In this document: positions 54,812-63,383 of the stretch, piece by piece
Layout: each line of letters starts with the position of its first letter
Numbering within the stretch: the first letter of the stretch is position 1
Assembly (NCBI GenBank): GCA_029555415.1
Contig: JAKPSI010000119.1
Span: 62,001-126,000 of the forward strand
Source: Bacteroidota bacterium
GTDB taxonomy: Bacteria > Bacteroidota > Bacteroidia > Chitinophagales > Chitinophagaceae
DNA length: 64,000 bases
Reading direction: 5' to 3'
Position numbers and translations under genes: made by a program
Notes under the pieces: generated by a model
What the model was told of the DNA's origin: nothing
The model's database searches: none
Seen by the model: only the letters and a program-made list of their open reading frames with translations

Positions 54812-56122
54812 TCAGCAGGGAATAATTACCGGGATCTTCACCATAAAGGTGCTGCCCTTGCCGGGACTGCTCCTGAAATGGATCTTTCCTCCCAGTAATT
54901 CAGCATAACGGGAAACGATGTGCAGACCCAGGCCCGTTCCCTGAATATGATCAACTGAAGCGCTTCTGAAAAATCTTTCCATTAGGTGCCGCTGGTCTTC
55001 TTTGGAAATACCGATCCCTTCGTCCTTCACTGCCAGCATGAATTCGCGGGGGGTCAGTTTTGTACGTATCGAGATCTTCGTATCAGTGGAAGAGAATTTA
55101 GCGGCGTTGGAGACCAGGTTGATGAGCATTTGTTTCAGCAATGCTGCATCTGTTTCAAAGATGGATTCACCGGAGTGGTGATAAATGATATGCTGCCCTT
55201 TCTTAAGCAGCCCTTCCATTTCCCGGATCGCAATGAACATCCAGTCGCTGATGTTTACATCTGTCTTCCGGACTTTGATCCTGCCCTCTTCGATACGGCC
55301 GGCACTCATGAAATCATTCAGGATGCCGGTCAGCATACTCACTGCGGAAACGATACGGTTGAGATGTATCGCTCGCTGGGGCTGATCTTCAGCCTTGTTA
55401 TATTTTTCAATGAGGTATGCGGAAGAAAGGACGGTGCTGAGGGGTGTGCGGAATTCATGAGAGGCCATGGAAATGAAACGTGATTTCATCTCGCCCAGTT
55501 CTTTCTCTTTTTCCAGTGCACGCATCAGGTCTTCTTCGGCTTTTTTGCGGTCACTGATATCGATCGCCACACCCAGAAAACCATCTTCATTTCCATATCG
55601 GTCGTATAACTCCGTTACAGAAAGTAATACCGGAAGTTTACTGCCATCCTTCTTTATCAAAGTGCACTCCACGCCTTTGTGTCTGTTCAGTTTCGCTTTT
55701 TCAATGAAAATATGGAAATCGTTCTTCGCGGTAATGCCATACTTTTCACGTAATTCTTTCCTGAACATTTCGAGCTCTTCATGATCATGTAATAGGACCG
55801 GAGTGGCTTTGCCCAGGATCTCATCCGCTGCATAGCCTGTTGCATGAATGGCTTCCGGATTGAATAGACGTATAACACCATCGGTATCGGTCACGATGAT
55901 CATGGAACCGGCATTGGATACGATCGCATCCTTCCAGGAATGTGTTTTGTCAGCAAGTTCAGGTGATCTGCCGCGAAGCATACCGGATCTCGTCCGGCGA
56001 ACCTTATCAGGAACTGCAGTGCGCATACCGGTTTTTGTATTGGTGATGATACCTATACAAGTTCCGTAAACCGCTATGGAATAGAAATGACCATCATCAG
56101 CCGATTTGATGATGCCCGGCAA
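54812..56122 (-). CDS. PAS sensor histidine kinase
   Basis: This 436-residue protein has no clear membrane helix. A PAS domain lies at about 68-190 (SNAGSMIIVTDTDGVIRLFNPEAIHATGYAADEILG...LPVLLSVTEL..GVAIDISDRKKAE). HisKA follows with MASHEFRTPLSTVLSSAYL (His about 222), then HATPase with MLINLVSNAAKFS, KDEGIGIS and GTGLGLHIVSRY. It is probably a soluble kinase for the receiver-CRP protein after it. It lies 20 bp after the 98-aa gene, so it is in the YtxH operon. Confidence 0.92.
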   Translation of the reverse strand: MPGIIKSADDGHFYSIAVYGTCIGIITNTKTGMRTAVPDKVRRTRSGMLRGRSPELADKTHSWKDAIVSNAGSMIIVTDTDGVIRLFNPEAIHATGYAADEILGKATPVLLHDHEELEMFRKELREKYGITAKNDFHIFIEKAKLNRHKGVECTLIKKDGSKLPVLLSVTELYDRYGNEDGFLGVAIDISDRKKAEEDLMRALEKEKELGEMKSRFISMASHEFRTPLSTVLSSAYLIEKYNKAEDQPQRAIHLNRIVSAVSMLTGILNDFMSAGRIEEGRIKVRKTDVNISDWMFIAIREMEGLLKKGQHIIYHHSGESIFETDAALLKQMLINLVSNAAKFSSTDTKISIRTKLTPREFMLAVKDEGIGISKEDQRHLMERFFRSASVDHIQGTGLGLHIVSRYAELLGGKIHFRSSPGKGSTFMVKIPVIIPC

Positions 56123-56142
56123 AAATGGGATTTATCAGTGTC

Positions 56143-56439
56143 TTACACATGTACCTCCTGTTTCTTTTTTCTGCGCAATGCCTGCAACCATCCCGGCCCG
56201 GCCTTTTCAACCAGTAACCCAACTCCAAATGCAAGGGCACTCCGTAACAATGTGCCTTTAACGGTCTGAGGTGGTCTGCGGAACATCGTATCCACCAGCA
56301 CTTTTGCGGCACTCGAAGGCTGTAACTGTTCTTTCAGTCCGGTCCATTGGCTTGCCATCCGGGCTTCCAGGAACAAGCGGCGTTCTTTCAGCCGCGCTGT
56401 TTCAGCCATCAGCTCCTGATAATTACTGATCTTTTTCAT
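56143..56439 (-). CDS. Hypothetical 98-aa protein of YtxH operon
   Basis: A helical, basic protein with one weak hydrophobic segment (LLRSALAFGVGLLVEKA) and a tail RRKKKQEVHV. It overlaps the holin-X-like gene by 17 nt. Small proteins of this sort commonly follow YtxH and holin-X-like genes in Bacteroidetes. Function unknown. Confidence 0.75.
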   Translation of the reverse strand: MKKISNYQELMAETARLKERRLFLEARMASQWTGLKEQLQPSSAAKVLVDTMFRRPPQTVKGTLLRSALAFGVGLLVEKAGPGWLQALRRKKKQEVHV

Positions 56440-56782
56440 GCACGGAAGTGAATTGCTGAATGAAATAATTTACAAGAGGCAGCCGGATGCCCTTTTCACG
56501 CCTGAGCCAGAGCAGCCCCGCGATACCGGTATACAACATTGCCACAACAAGGAATCCTGCCCACATATGCCCCGTCCACATGCCCACCAGTATTGCCAGG
56601 GTCACACCTATGAATCCGGCCGCCAGAAAAAGTACCACGGATACCAGCAGGATCACGACAGATTGTGCGATCCAGGCTGAACCCCGCTCCGCAACGCGCA
56701 GTTGTACGGAATCCATTCCGTTCTGAACATATTCACGGACCGTCACGGTCAGTTCTTCGGCTGCTGCCAATGCTTTTTCCAT
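56423..56782 (-). CDS. Holin-X/DUF1469-like membrane protein
   Basis: This 119-residue protein has an amphipathic N-terminal helix (AAEELTVTVREYVQNGMDSVQLRVAERG), two hydrophobic helices at about 38-60 and 68-92, and a hydrophilic tail, matching the putative actinobacterial holin-X family (PF07332). It is not a phage holin by context; members sit in stress operons. It lies 38 bp after YtxH. Confidence 0.8.
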   Translation of the reverse strand: MEKALAAAEELTVTVREYVQNGMDSVQLRVAERGSAWIAQSVVILLVSVVLFLAAGFIGVTLAILVGMWTGHMWAGFLVVAMLYTGIAGLLWLRREKGIRLPLVNYFIQQFTSVHEKDQ

Positions 56783-56820
56783 GGTACAATTTTTTCAGTT
56801 GATGACCGCCGTTGCTTTCT

Positions 56821-57057
56821 TTAAGCGTACTCCTCCACTTTCGATTTCACGGCTTCTGTGATCTCTTCCTTCAGGTCATTGAATTTGCGCTTACCTGCCT
56901 GGAATTTCTCTTTTACACCATCAGCCAGCTGATGCCCTTTTTCGCTGATCTTACGGCGGGTCTCCGTGCCTTTATCCGGAGCGAACAGTATTCCCAAAAT
57001 CGCTCCCACAGCGGCTCCTGCCGCTACTGCTGTAATGATCTTTCCGGTAGTATTCAT
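56821..57057 (-). CDS. YtxH domain protein
   Basis: I start at the ATG at 57057, giving 78 residues: a glycine-rich hydrophobic helix (ITAVAAGAAVGAILGILFAPDKG) with the LFAP signature, then charged helices. YtxH proteins are stress-induced membrane proteins of unknown action. First gene of the five-gene operon ending with the receiver-CRP gene. Confidence 0.88.
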   Translation of the reverse strand: MNTTGKIITAVAAGAAVGAILGILFAPDKGTETRRKISEKGHQLADGVKEKFQAGKRKFNDLKEEITEAVKSKVEEYA

Positions 57058-57141
57058 ACATTTCTTTTTAAAGGTGAACGAACAGTAACAAGTTAGCGAA
57101 GTATACAGGGGTATATGAATGACAGCAGGCATCAATAAAAA

Positions 57142-57153
57142 TGACAGGTATCA
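57142..57153. promoter_or_regulatory. CRP/FNR-like site TGAC-AGGT-ATCA before YtxH operon
   Basis: The site lies 85-96 bp upstream of the YtxH start. A looser TGACAGCAGGCATCA lies beside it near 57119. Since the operon ends with the receiver-CRP gene, binding here would be autoregulation. Confidence 0.55.
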
Positions 57154-57185
57154 ATTCCGGTGAAGGTGAAAGCGATCTCCATGCA

Positions 57186-58196
57186 TCACTGCCCCTGTAT
57201 CCGCTTCCAGAATGCCTTGATGGACTCCCGGTTCCAGCCCTGAAAGCGGCCGCGCTGGACCACCAGCTGATTCGCATCCGGATGGGTGAGATAATACTGA
57301 AAAACGAAACGGCCCCGGGGTTGCTCCCAGCCAATGATCTGACCGAATCGGAGATCATTGAACACAAGGGTGTCCTTCCATCTTTCCACCGTATAAAATT
57401 GCTGTGAGAAGCGGATCAGATGTTGCAGGTCTTTATGATCGGCCACCGGTCCGAGTAAAGAATCATTGCGCGGAAAATACTGGAAGGAGATATTTTTTTC
57501 TTTATCGAAGATGGAACGGAATCCGACATGATAACCTTTGTCATCACCCGCCACCACGAACCATAACCAGTTCTGTAATGGTGCCGGTGTGGTGAAATAA
57601 CGGGTATAACTGATCTGCTGCTGTTGCAGGATCTGCCGCGTATCATGATCGATCCGCGCTTTGTTGGTGAGACAATACATCAGATAAAGCGCACTCAGAC
57701 CAAGACCGAAACGCCACCACTTGCGCCGCCGCTGAACGCGCGCTTTCATCAGCAACAGGACCACCGCTGCGATACCCGGCCATGCGGAAAAGAAAGGATC
57801 GGCCACATAAATGGCATTGAATGAAATGCGGCGGTGACTGAATGGTTCCAGCCAGCCCACTCCATAATTATTGAACGCATCGATGAATACATGAATGAAG
57901 ATCACGGTGCCAAAGAACAGCATCCATTCTTTCAGTCGTATATCATGCGGACGGTGCCATCGTTCCGCGGCATAAGCGAAGAGCGGTGTGATGAGCGCAA
58001 CGAATAAAAAAGAATGCGTGAAGCCTCTGTGCGAAAGCAGGTCAGAGGAGGTGTTCAACCATAGCGAACTGATCATATCGATATCCGGGATACTCTGTGC
58101 CAGTGCACCCCACAGCATCGCCTTCTTTCCCAGCCGGCGTCCGGCAAAAGCTTCGCCCATACAGGCGCCCAGGGCAAGATGGGTGAGCGAATCCAT
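57186..58196 (-). CDS. YdjM-like membrane-bound metal-dependent hydrolase (DUF457)
   Basis: This 336-residue protein begins MDSLTHLALGACMGEAF with SIPDIDMI and LSHRGFTHSFLF, the His/Asp motifs of the YdjM/DUF457 family. Several membrane helices follow in the first 180 residues, with a soluble C-terminal domain (LQNWLWFVVAGDDKGYHVGFRSI). The activity has not been shown. It lies 54 bp after the USP gene on the same strand, so the two may be co-transcribed. Confidence 0.88.
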   Translation of the reverse strand: MDSLTHLALGACMGEAFAGRRLGKKAMLWGALAQSIPDIDMISSLWLNTSSDLLSHRGFTHSFLFVALITPLFAYAAERWHRPHDIRLKEWMLFFGTVIFIHVFIDAFNNYGVGWLEPFSHRRISFNAIYVADPFFSAWPGIAAVVLLLMKARVQRRRKWWRFGLGLSALYLMYCLTNKARIDHDTRQILQQQQISYTRYFTTPAPLQNWLWFVVAGDDKGYHVGFRSIFDKEKNISFQYFPRNDSLLGPVADHKDLQHLIRFSQQFYTVERWKDTLVFNDLRFGQIIGWEQPRGRFVFQYYLTHPDANQLVVQRGRFQGWNRESIKAFWKRIQGQ

Positions 58197-58250
58197 GATA
58201 TGAAGTTACCTGTAATCCGGGCTCATCAGCATTTTATTATCATTTGTTCG

Positions 58251-59090
58251 TTACTGATGTGCGATGAAGATCGGCTGCTCTACGGTACGGATCAGAAGAT
58301 CTGCACTGCTTTGCTTGAAGAATTGTGAGATCGCATTGCGGCCATAGGCGCCCATGACAAGGAACATGTTCTTCCGGTTGAACAGCTTGCTGAACAAAGT
58401 GTCATCCGGTTTTCCTTTCATCGCTTCAAACTGAAGGTCGGTATAATGGTCCTGCAGCCATTCCCTGAACTGTCTCCTGTCAGGCTCTTCCCAAACACCG
58501 CTTTCATTCACCTGCAGGATGGTGATCTTCTTATTATAATACTGCGGGAACAGATACGTGAACTGTTTGATCGCGAAAACGGATGAGGCACTGCCATCAT
58601 AGGTGAACACGACTTCATCGATCGCGTTGAAATTACCGGGAACAATGACCACCGGGCATTCCGCATGGCGCATCACTTCCCGCACAAAACCCGTAGGCGT
58701 TCCTTCATATACTTTATTGAATGAGGTTTCCGCATCCACCACGATCAGGTCCGCGAAACGGCTTTCCCGGACCAACTCCTTTGACGGCACGCCTTTATCA
58801 TGATGCACATCAAAACAAACTTCCCGAAGGATACATCCTTCCCTGAACATTTTGATGTTCCGTTCCGTTTCTTCAGAACGTGCCTTCATTTCAACCGCAA
58901 ACTCATCCACTTCCCAGCCAACGGAGGCCATGCCCAGTACTTTACGGATCACCGGCTTCTCTTCCGTTACAAGGTTTTCAAGGAACACACCGGTTACTTT
59001 TGATTTGGTGAGTAACGCCAGGTAACAAGCGAAATCAAGTGCTTTTTTATCGGGGTTCATGGCATCAATGGCCAGTAAGATCTTTTCCAT
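58251..59090 (-). CDS. Universal stress protein (two-domain)
   Basis: This 279-residue protein has two tandem USP domains. The first starts KILLAIDAMNPDKKALDFACYLALL and ends ECPVVIVPGN; the second includes EVVFTYDGSASSVFAIKQF and ends EQPIFIAHQ. GAYGRN near the end is an ATP-loop remnant. USPs of this two-domain type act in stress survival. Confidence 0.93.
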   Translation of the reverse strand: MEKILLAIDAMNPDKKALDFACYLALLTKSKVTGVFLENLVTEEKPVIRKVLGMASVGWEVDEFAVEMKARSEETERNIKMFREGCILREVCFDVHHDKGVPSKELVRESRFADLIVVDAETSFNKVYEGTPTGFVREVMRHAECPVVIVPGNFNAIDEVVFTYDGSASSVFAIKQFTYLFPQYYNKKITILQVNESGVWEEPDRRQFREWLQDHYTDLQFEAMKGKPDDTLFSKLFNRKNMFLVMGAYGRNAISQFFKQSSADLLIRTVEQPIFIAHQ

Positions 59091-59156
59091 ACAAGTATTT
59101 GTACAAAAGTATCTCAGGTCAATGCCGTATAAAATGATAAGGATTAGCGAAAAGTG

Positions 59157-59168
59157 TGATCGTCGTCA
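59157..59168. promoter_or_regulatory. CRP/FNR-like site TGAT-CGTC-GTCA before USP gene
   Basis: This TGAT-N4-GTCA site lies 67-78 bp upstream of the USP start. It is the fourth member of the set in this cluster. Confidence 0.5.
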
Positions 59169-59257
59169 AAATCATGAAACCCTTGCCTGCTCTGTGTTTC
59201 CACCTATTGTTTATCTAAGTGACTTTGTAAGTATGATAACGTTCGTCATTCCTTCTG

Positions 59258-60712
59258 CTACCCGTTATCAGTCTCCGGCATCTCGGCTTTCAATGATCCA
59301 TACAGCCGTGCGGCTTTCTCCGTCTGTGCAAGATAGATCCGGTGATCTGTTGCGGAAGGTTCGAATCTTCTGCCATTACCTGATGTTTCATCCGGGATCG
59401 CACCGGGTAAGGCAATCAGGATCGCACCTCTTGCGGATGCATCGGGACTTACATCTGTAACGACCGGCAGATTGAAATGATCGGACATCATCTGCACCCA
59501 ATGATCATTGTTCGTGAAGCCACCTGATGCATGGATCTCCCTGACCGGATACCGCTGCATCAGTATCCTGCCGGTACTGTAAACAGCGCGGCATACGCCT
59601 TCCATCGCTGCCCGCACCAGATGCGCGGAACGATGCCGTAACGTGAGTCCGAAATAAACGGCCCGCGCGTCCGCATTCCAGTAAGGTGCTCTTTCTCCCA
59701 GTAAATAAGGAAGCAATAACAATCCATCCGCGCCTGGTGGTAATAGTGCCGCTTCTTTCATCAATGTATCCATATCATTTTCCCGGTGAAGTAACTGATC
59801 ACGCAACCAATCCAGCACGATCGCTCCATTATTGGTGGCACCACCCGCGATATAATCATCATTCTTCACATGATAGCAGAAGGTGCGCATCTCCGCATCC
59901 GGCTGAAACCCTTTCACCAGCATCCGGGCGGCACCACTGGTGCCAACGGTTACCGACATCACATCATGATCACGTACACCGGAACCCACCGTGGCACAGG
60001 CACCATCACTCGCCCCCATATATAATGGAGTGCCTGCGGGAAGTAAAGGAATGGCTGATATCTTTTTTGATGGTATCGAATGACTTGCAGATACGACCTC
60101 AGAAAATTGTGCAGTACGGACACCAGCATATCGCAGGATCTCATCATCCCATTGCAGCGTATGGCCATTCATGAGTCCTGTGGCCGCAGCAATTGAAGTG
60201 TCGGTCAGCAATTCACCGCTAAGTTTCAACAACACATATTCTTTGATCCCAATGAATTTTACAGCCCTGTTGAACAGTTCTGGCAGGTACGCTTTCAACC
60301 AGAGGATCTTGCAGAAAGGCGACATGGAATGAACCGGCACACCGGTACGTTCATAAAATGAACGCCCTGTATCCGTATGCTGAAGTGCTGTTGCGATCTT
60401 CGAAGCACGCTGATCCGCCCAGGTGATGCACGCTGTCAATGGCCGGTCATCCTGATCCAGTACGATCAGGCTATGCATGGCGGCACTGAAAGCAATGAAC
60501 TGCGGTGCAGCCGGTGATCGTTGCTGCAATACTTCCTGCAACCCGGTCATCACGGCAGTGCAGATCGCATCCGGATCCTGTTCACTGTAACCGGGTTGCG
60601 GCTGCAGCAAAGGATAGTTTTTTGAAACCCGCGCAATGACCGCTCCATTCGCATCAAAAGCGATCACCTTGACCGCACTGGTCCCGATATCGATACCGAT
60701 ATGATATTGCAT
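59258..60712 (-). CDS. gntK: Gluconokinase (FGGY family)
   Basis: This 484-residue protein has the FGGY kinase blocks HIGIDIGTSAVKVIAFD, FSAAMHSLIVLD, ITWADQRA, SVTVGTSGAARML and IHASGGFTNNDHWVQMMSDHFNLPV. It resembles Bacillus-type GntK, which phosphorylates gluconate to 6-phosphogluconate. The neighbouring GntP permease supports this over xylulose or glycerol kinase. It is unrelated in fold to E. coli GntK. Confidence 0.9.
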   Translation of the reverse strand: MQYHIGIDIGTSAVKVIAFDANGAVIARVSKNYPLLQPQPGYSEQDPDAICTAVMTGLQEVLQQRSPAAPQFIAFSAAMHSLIVLDQDDRPLTACITWADQRASKIATALQHTDTGRSFYERTGVPVHSMSPFCKILWLKAYLPELFNRAVKFIGIKEYVLLKLSGELLTDTSIAAATGLMNGHTLQWDDEILRYAGVRTAQFSEVVSASHSIPSKKISAIPLLPAGTPLYMGASDGACATVGSGVRDHDVMSVTVGTSGAARMLVKGFQPDAEMRTFCYHVKNDDYIAGGATNNGAIVLDWLRDQLLHRENDMDTLMKEAALLPPGADGLLLLPYLLGERAPYWNADARAVYFGLTLRHRSAHLVRAAMEGVCRAVYSTGRILMQRYPVREIHASGGFTNNDHWVQMMSDHFNLPVVTDVSPDASARGAILIALPGAIPDETSGNGRRFEPSATDHRIYLAQTEKAARLYGSLKAEMPETDNG

Positions 60713-60726
60713 CCGTGTGAAATTCT

Positions 60727-62100
60727 TTAGACGAATAAATTAAGCAGCAACACACCGCACAAACCCGTTACACCAATGATCGTTTCCATCAGCGTCCAGG
60801 TCCGGAACGTATCTTTCAGACTCAGTCCCAGATATTCTTTGAACATCCAGAATCCTGTATCATTCACATGCGAACACATCAGACTGCCCGCGCCGATCGA
60901 CAGGACCATCAGCTCCGGTTTGACATGCATCGTGGCGACCATCGGTTGCATGATGCCTGCCGCCGTCAAACCCGCAGTAGTGGCGGATCCTACGGCAATG
61001 CGGATCAGCGTGGCCACGAGCCAGCCCAGTAACAACGGTGATAATTGCGAATCCTTGAACCATTCGGCGATCGCGTTGCCCGTACCACTGTCAGACAGTA
61101 CCTGCTTGAACGCACCGCCCGCACCGGTGATCAGGATGATCAGCGCCACCGCCTGCAGCGATTGCGAAGAACGGTCCATCAGCGTCTGAACAGAAATACC
61201 ACGGACGACACCGAGCAGGATAATGGCGAGCAGGACCGCGATCAGTAATGAGATCCGTGCATCACCGAAGAATAAGATCATCGTCAACCAGCGCTTTTGA
61301 TCCGGGAACAGCATGGACCCGAAGGCTGCAGTACCCATCAGCAGCACCGGTAACAGGGCGATGAAAAGACTGACGCCGAAGGAAGGTGGTTTTTTATCAG
61401 ATATGATCTCCTTACTGAACATGCCATCTGGCGGATGAGCAACGATCTTCTTCAGTGTTTCAGGAAAAAGGATACCGGCTGCCAGCAATGCGGGGATGGC
61501 AACGATCAACCCATAGATCAGGATCTTCCCGTTATCCGCTTTGAAAAGTATGGAGATAGCTACCGGACCCGGATGCGGCGGTAAAAAACCATGCGTGATG
61601 GATAAAGCACTGGCCATCGCTACCGCGAGATACACCAATGGTTTTCCGGTTGCGGCTGAAACAGCGAACACGACCGGTATCAGCACAATGAATCCTGCAT
61701 TGTAAAAAAGCGCGATACCTACGGCAAACCCGGTCAGTACCATGGCGTATTTCGCACGTGCAGGACCGAATGCACGGATCAATCCATCACTGATCCGTTT
61801 GGTGCCGCCGGTTTCGGTCAGGATGCTGCCCAGCAACACCCCGAAACCCAGCACCAGCACCAGTGAGCCCAATGTGGACCCGATCCCCTCTGTAATGGAA
61901 GCCAGCAGTTTTTGCACATCCATACCATTGCACAAACCCACAAAAAGTGCGGCGATCAAAAGTGAGATATAGGCATTCAGCTTTACGGCCGAGATCAGCA
62001 GGATCAGCAAAAGGATCGATATGGCAAGGATGATCAGCGGCAAAAGGATGTTTGAACCGAATTTAGGAAAACTCCGCGGATGCGTTCGGCAAAATATCAA
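60727..62100 (-). CDS. gntP: GntP family gluconate:H+ symporter
   Basis: This 457-residue protein has about 12 membrane helices and GntP blocks: LNAYISLLIAALFVGLCNGM, GFGVLLGSILTETGGTKRI, HGFLPPHPGPVAI and CSHVNDTGFWMFKEYLGLS. It brings gluconate into the cell for the kinase after it. No ATG is found; the frame opens with TTG at 62100, whose TTGA overlaps the TGA of the AI-2E gene, but the family match begins near the TTG at 62043 (LPLIILAISILLL), so that start is also possible. Confidence 0.92.
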   Translation of the reverse strand: MIFCRTHPRSFPKFGSNILLPLIILAISILLLILLISAVKLNAYISLLIAALFVGLCNGMDVQKLLASITEGIGSTLGSLVLVLGFGVLLGSILTETGGTKRISDGLIRAFGPARAKYAMVLTGFAVGIALFYNAGFIVLIPVVFAVSAATGKPLVYLAVAMASALSITHGFLPPHPGPVAISILFKADNGKILIYGLIVAIPALLAAGILFPETLKKIVAHPPDGMFSKEIISDKKPPSFGVSLFIALLPVLLMGTAAFGSMLFPDQKRWLTMILFFGDARISLLIAVLLAIILLGVVRGISVQTLMDRSSQSLQAVALIILITGAGGAFKQVLSDSGTGNAIAEWFKDSQLSPLLLGWLVATLIRIAVGSATTAGLTAAGIMQPMVATMHVKPELMVLSIGAGSLMCSHVNDTGFWMFKEYLGLSLKDTFRTWTLMETIIGVTGLCGVLLLNLFV

Positions 62101-63173
62101 ACCGTGCGGGCCGGTTTTCTGAACAGCATCCGGTCAATGAATGCTTCCGTTTTTTCAGGATGCTGCGGCCGCTGATAGAACGCTTCATAATAAGCTTTCA
62201 TGAATGCGGTCAGTGGTGCCGCAATGAATGCGCCCATGATGCCAAATGCCGCCGTCATGGCCAGTAACATCACCAATATGGACACCGGATGTATGTTCAT
62301 CGTATTGGAACGGATGCGCGGAATAACGAAATCACCGATGATCTCATCCAGCACCAGTAAAAAAACAGCGGTCCATAGCGCCGTAGAAGGAGAAATGGAG
62401 AATGCGATGAGTATGGGCGGAACCGACATGATGTAGAATCCGATCTTGGGGATCAGCTCTGCAAAAAAGGTGATGCCGGCCCAAATCCACACACCGGGGA
62501 TACCCATGAAATAAAGAAAGAACCAAACAATGACGGCACGCAGGGCACCGGCCAGGATATTGGACCACATCCATCCGATCGTCATCACAGAGGCATTGGA
62601 GAATGCCACACTTGCCTTTTCTTTTTTTGCATCCGGAAAACAGGAAAGATATAGTTGCAATAACGGGCGCGGATCGATGAGCATATAAATGACCAGACAG
62701 AAAAAGAAGATGACCGTTAGCAGGTTCTGGAAAAAACCCATGGAGTAAACGCCCACCTGGCTCACCACAGAGGACAGCTGATCGGTAACGGGTGTGGTGG
62801 ATGCTACGGCATTCTGCTGCGCGGAACCGTATTGCCCTAACCATTCCGCCACCTGCAGATTCAGTTTATCCAGATAACCCGGCAGATTAGCGATCAGGAG
62901 TCTTACCTGCGTAACGATCCTGGGTAACACCATCCAGCCGATCCCTGCGAAAATTGCGAGTACACCGAAGAAAACGATCAGCGCGGCGAGGGTCCTGGGA
63001 ACTTTTCTTTGCTGCAGCCAGGTCACCGGAGCATTCAGTACAATGGTGATCACAATGGCGAAGAAAAGCAGCAGCACTACGCCGATGACGGCATGTAAGA
63101 ACCAGAGCGCCACGAAAATACCCGCAGCGATATAAAGAAATTTTGAAGATATCCTGTATTCCATTTTCCGCAC
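62097..63173 (-). CDS. AI-2E family transporter
   Basis: This 358-residue protein has about eight membrane helices and the family's PILIAFSISP, LLVLDEIIGDFVIPRI, HPVSILVMLLAMTAAFGIMGAFIAAPLTAF motifs. Members include autoinducer-2 exporters and Na+/H+ antiporters; the role here is unknown. It starts the operon with GntP and GntK; the ATG at 63173 or 63164 both fit. Confidence 0.9.
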   Translation of the reverse strand: MRKMEYRISSKFLYIAAGIFVALWFLHAVIGVVLLLFFAIVITIVLNAPVTWLQQRKVPRTLAALIVFFGVLAIFAGIGWMVLPRIVTQVRLLIANLPGYLDKLNLQVAEWLGQYGSAQQNAVASTTPVTDQLSSVVSQVGVYSMGFFQNLLTVIFFFCLVIYMLIDPRPLLQLYLSCFPDAKKEKASVAFSNASVMTIGWMWSNILAGALRAVIVWFFLYFMGIPGVWIWAGITFFAELIPKIGFYIMSVPPILIAFSISPSTALWTAVFLLVLDEIIGDFVIPRIRSNTMNIHPVSILVMLLAMTAAFGIMGAFIAAPLTAFMKAYYEAFYQRPQHPEKTEAFIDRMLFRKPARTV

Positions 63174-63383
63174 ATCCCGGCACTAAAGGTAGCTGAAACA
63201 GGCCATGGACATGGCTTCCATAATTATTCCGGGATTTTATATAATTTCGCTCCTTCATTCACACGCATATGAAAATCGCTTAGGTTCCCGCTCAGGGAGC
63301 CATTCTTACCGACCGTTCATCCAATGCCGGCCTTCTCAGGCGGGCAGATTCATTGTTTTCTTTACATTCAATACGTATTTCAA

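Noticed and set aside
56423-56782. Holin-like protein as sign of a prophage
   Set aside because: The neighbours are YtxH and a two-component system, with no phage structural or lysis genes; this family is a stress membrane protein.
59350-59380. GGTTCGAATC, resembling a tRNA T-loop
   Set aside because: It lies inside the gluconokinase gene and no other tRNA arms fold around it.
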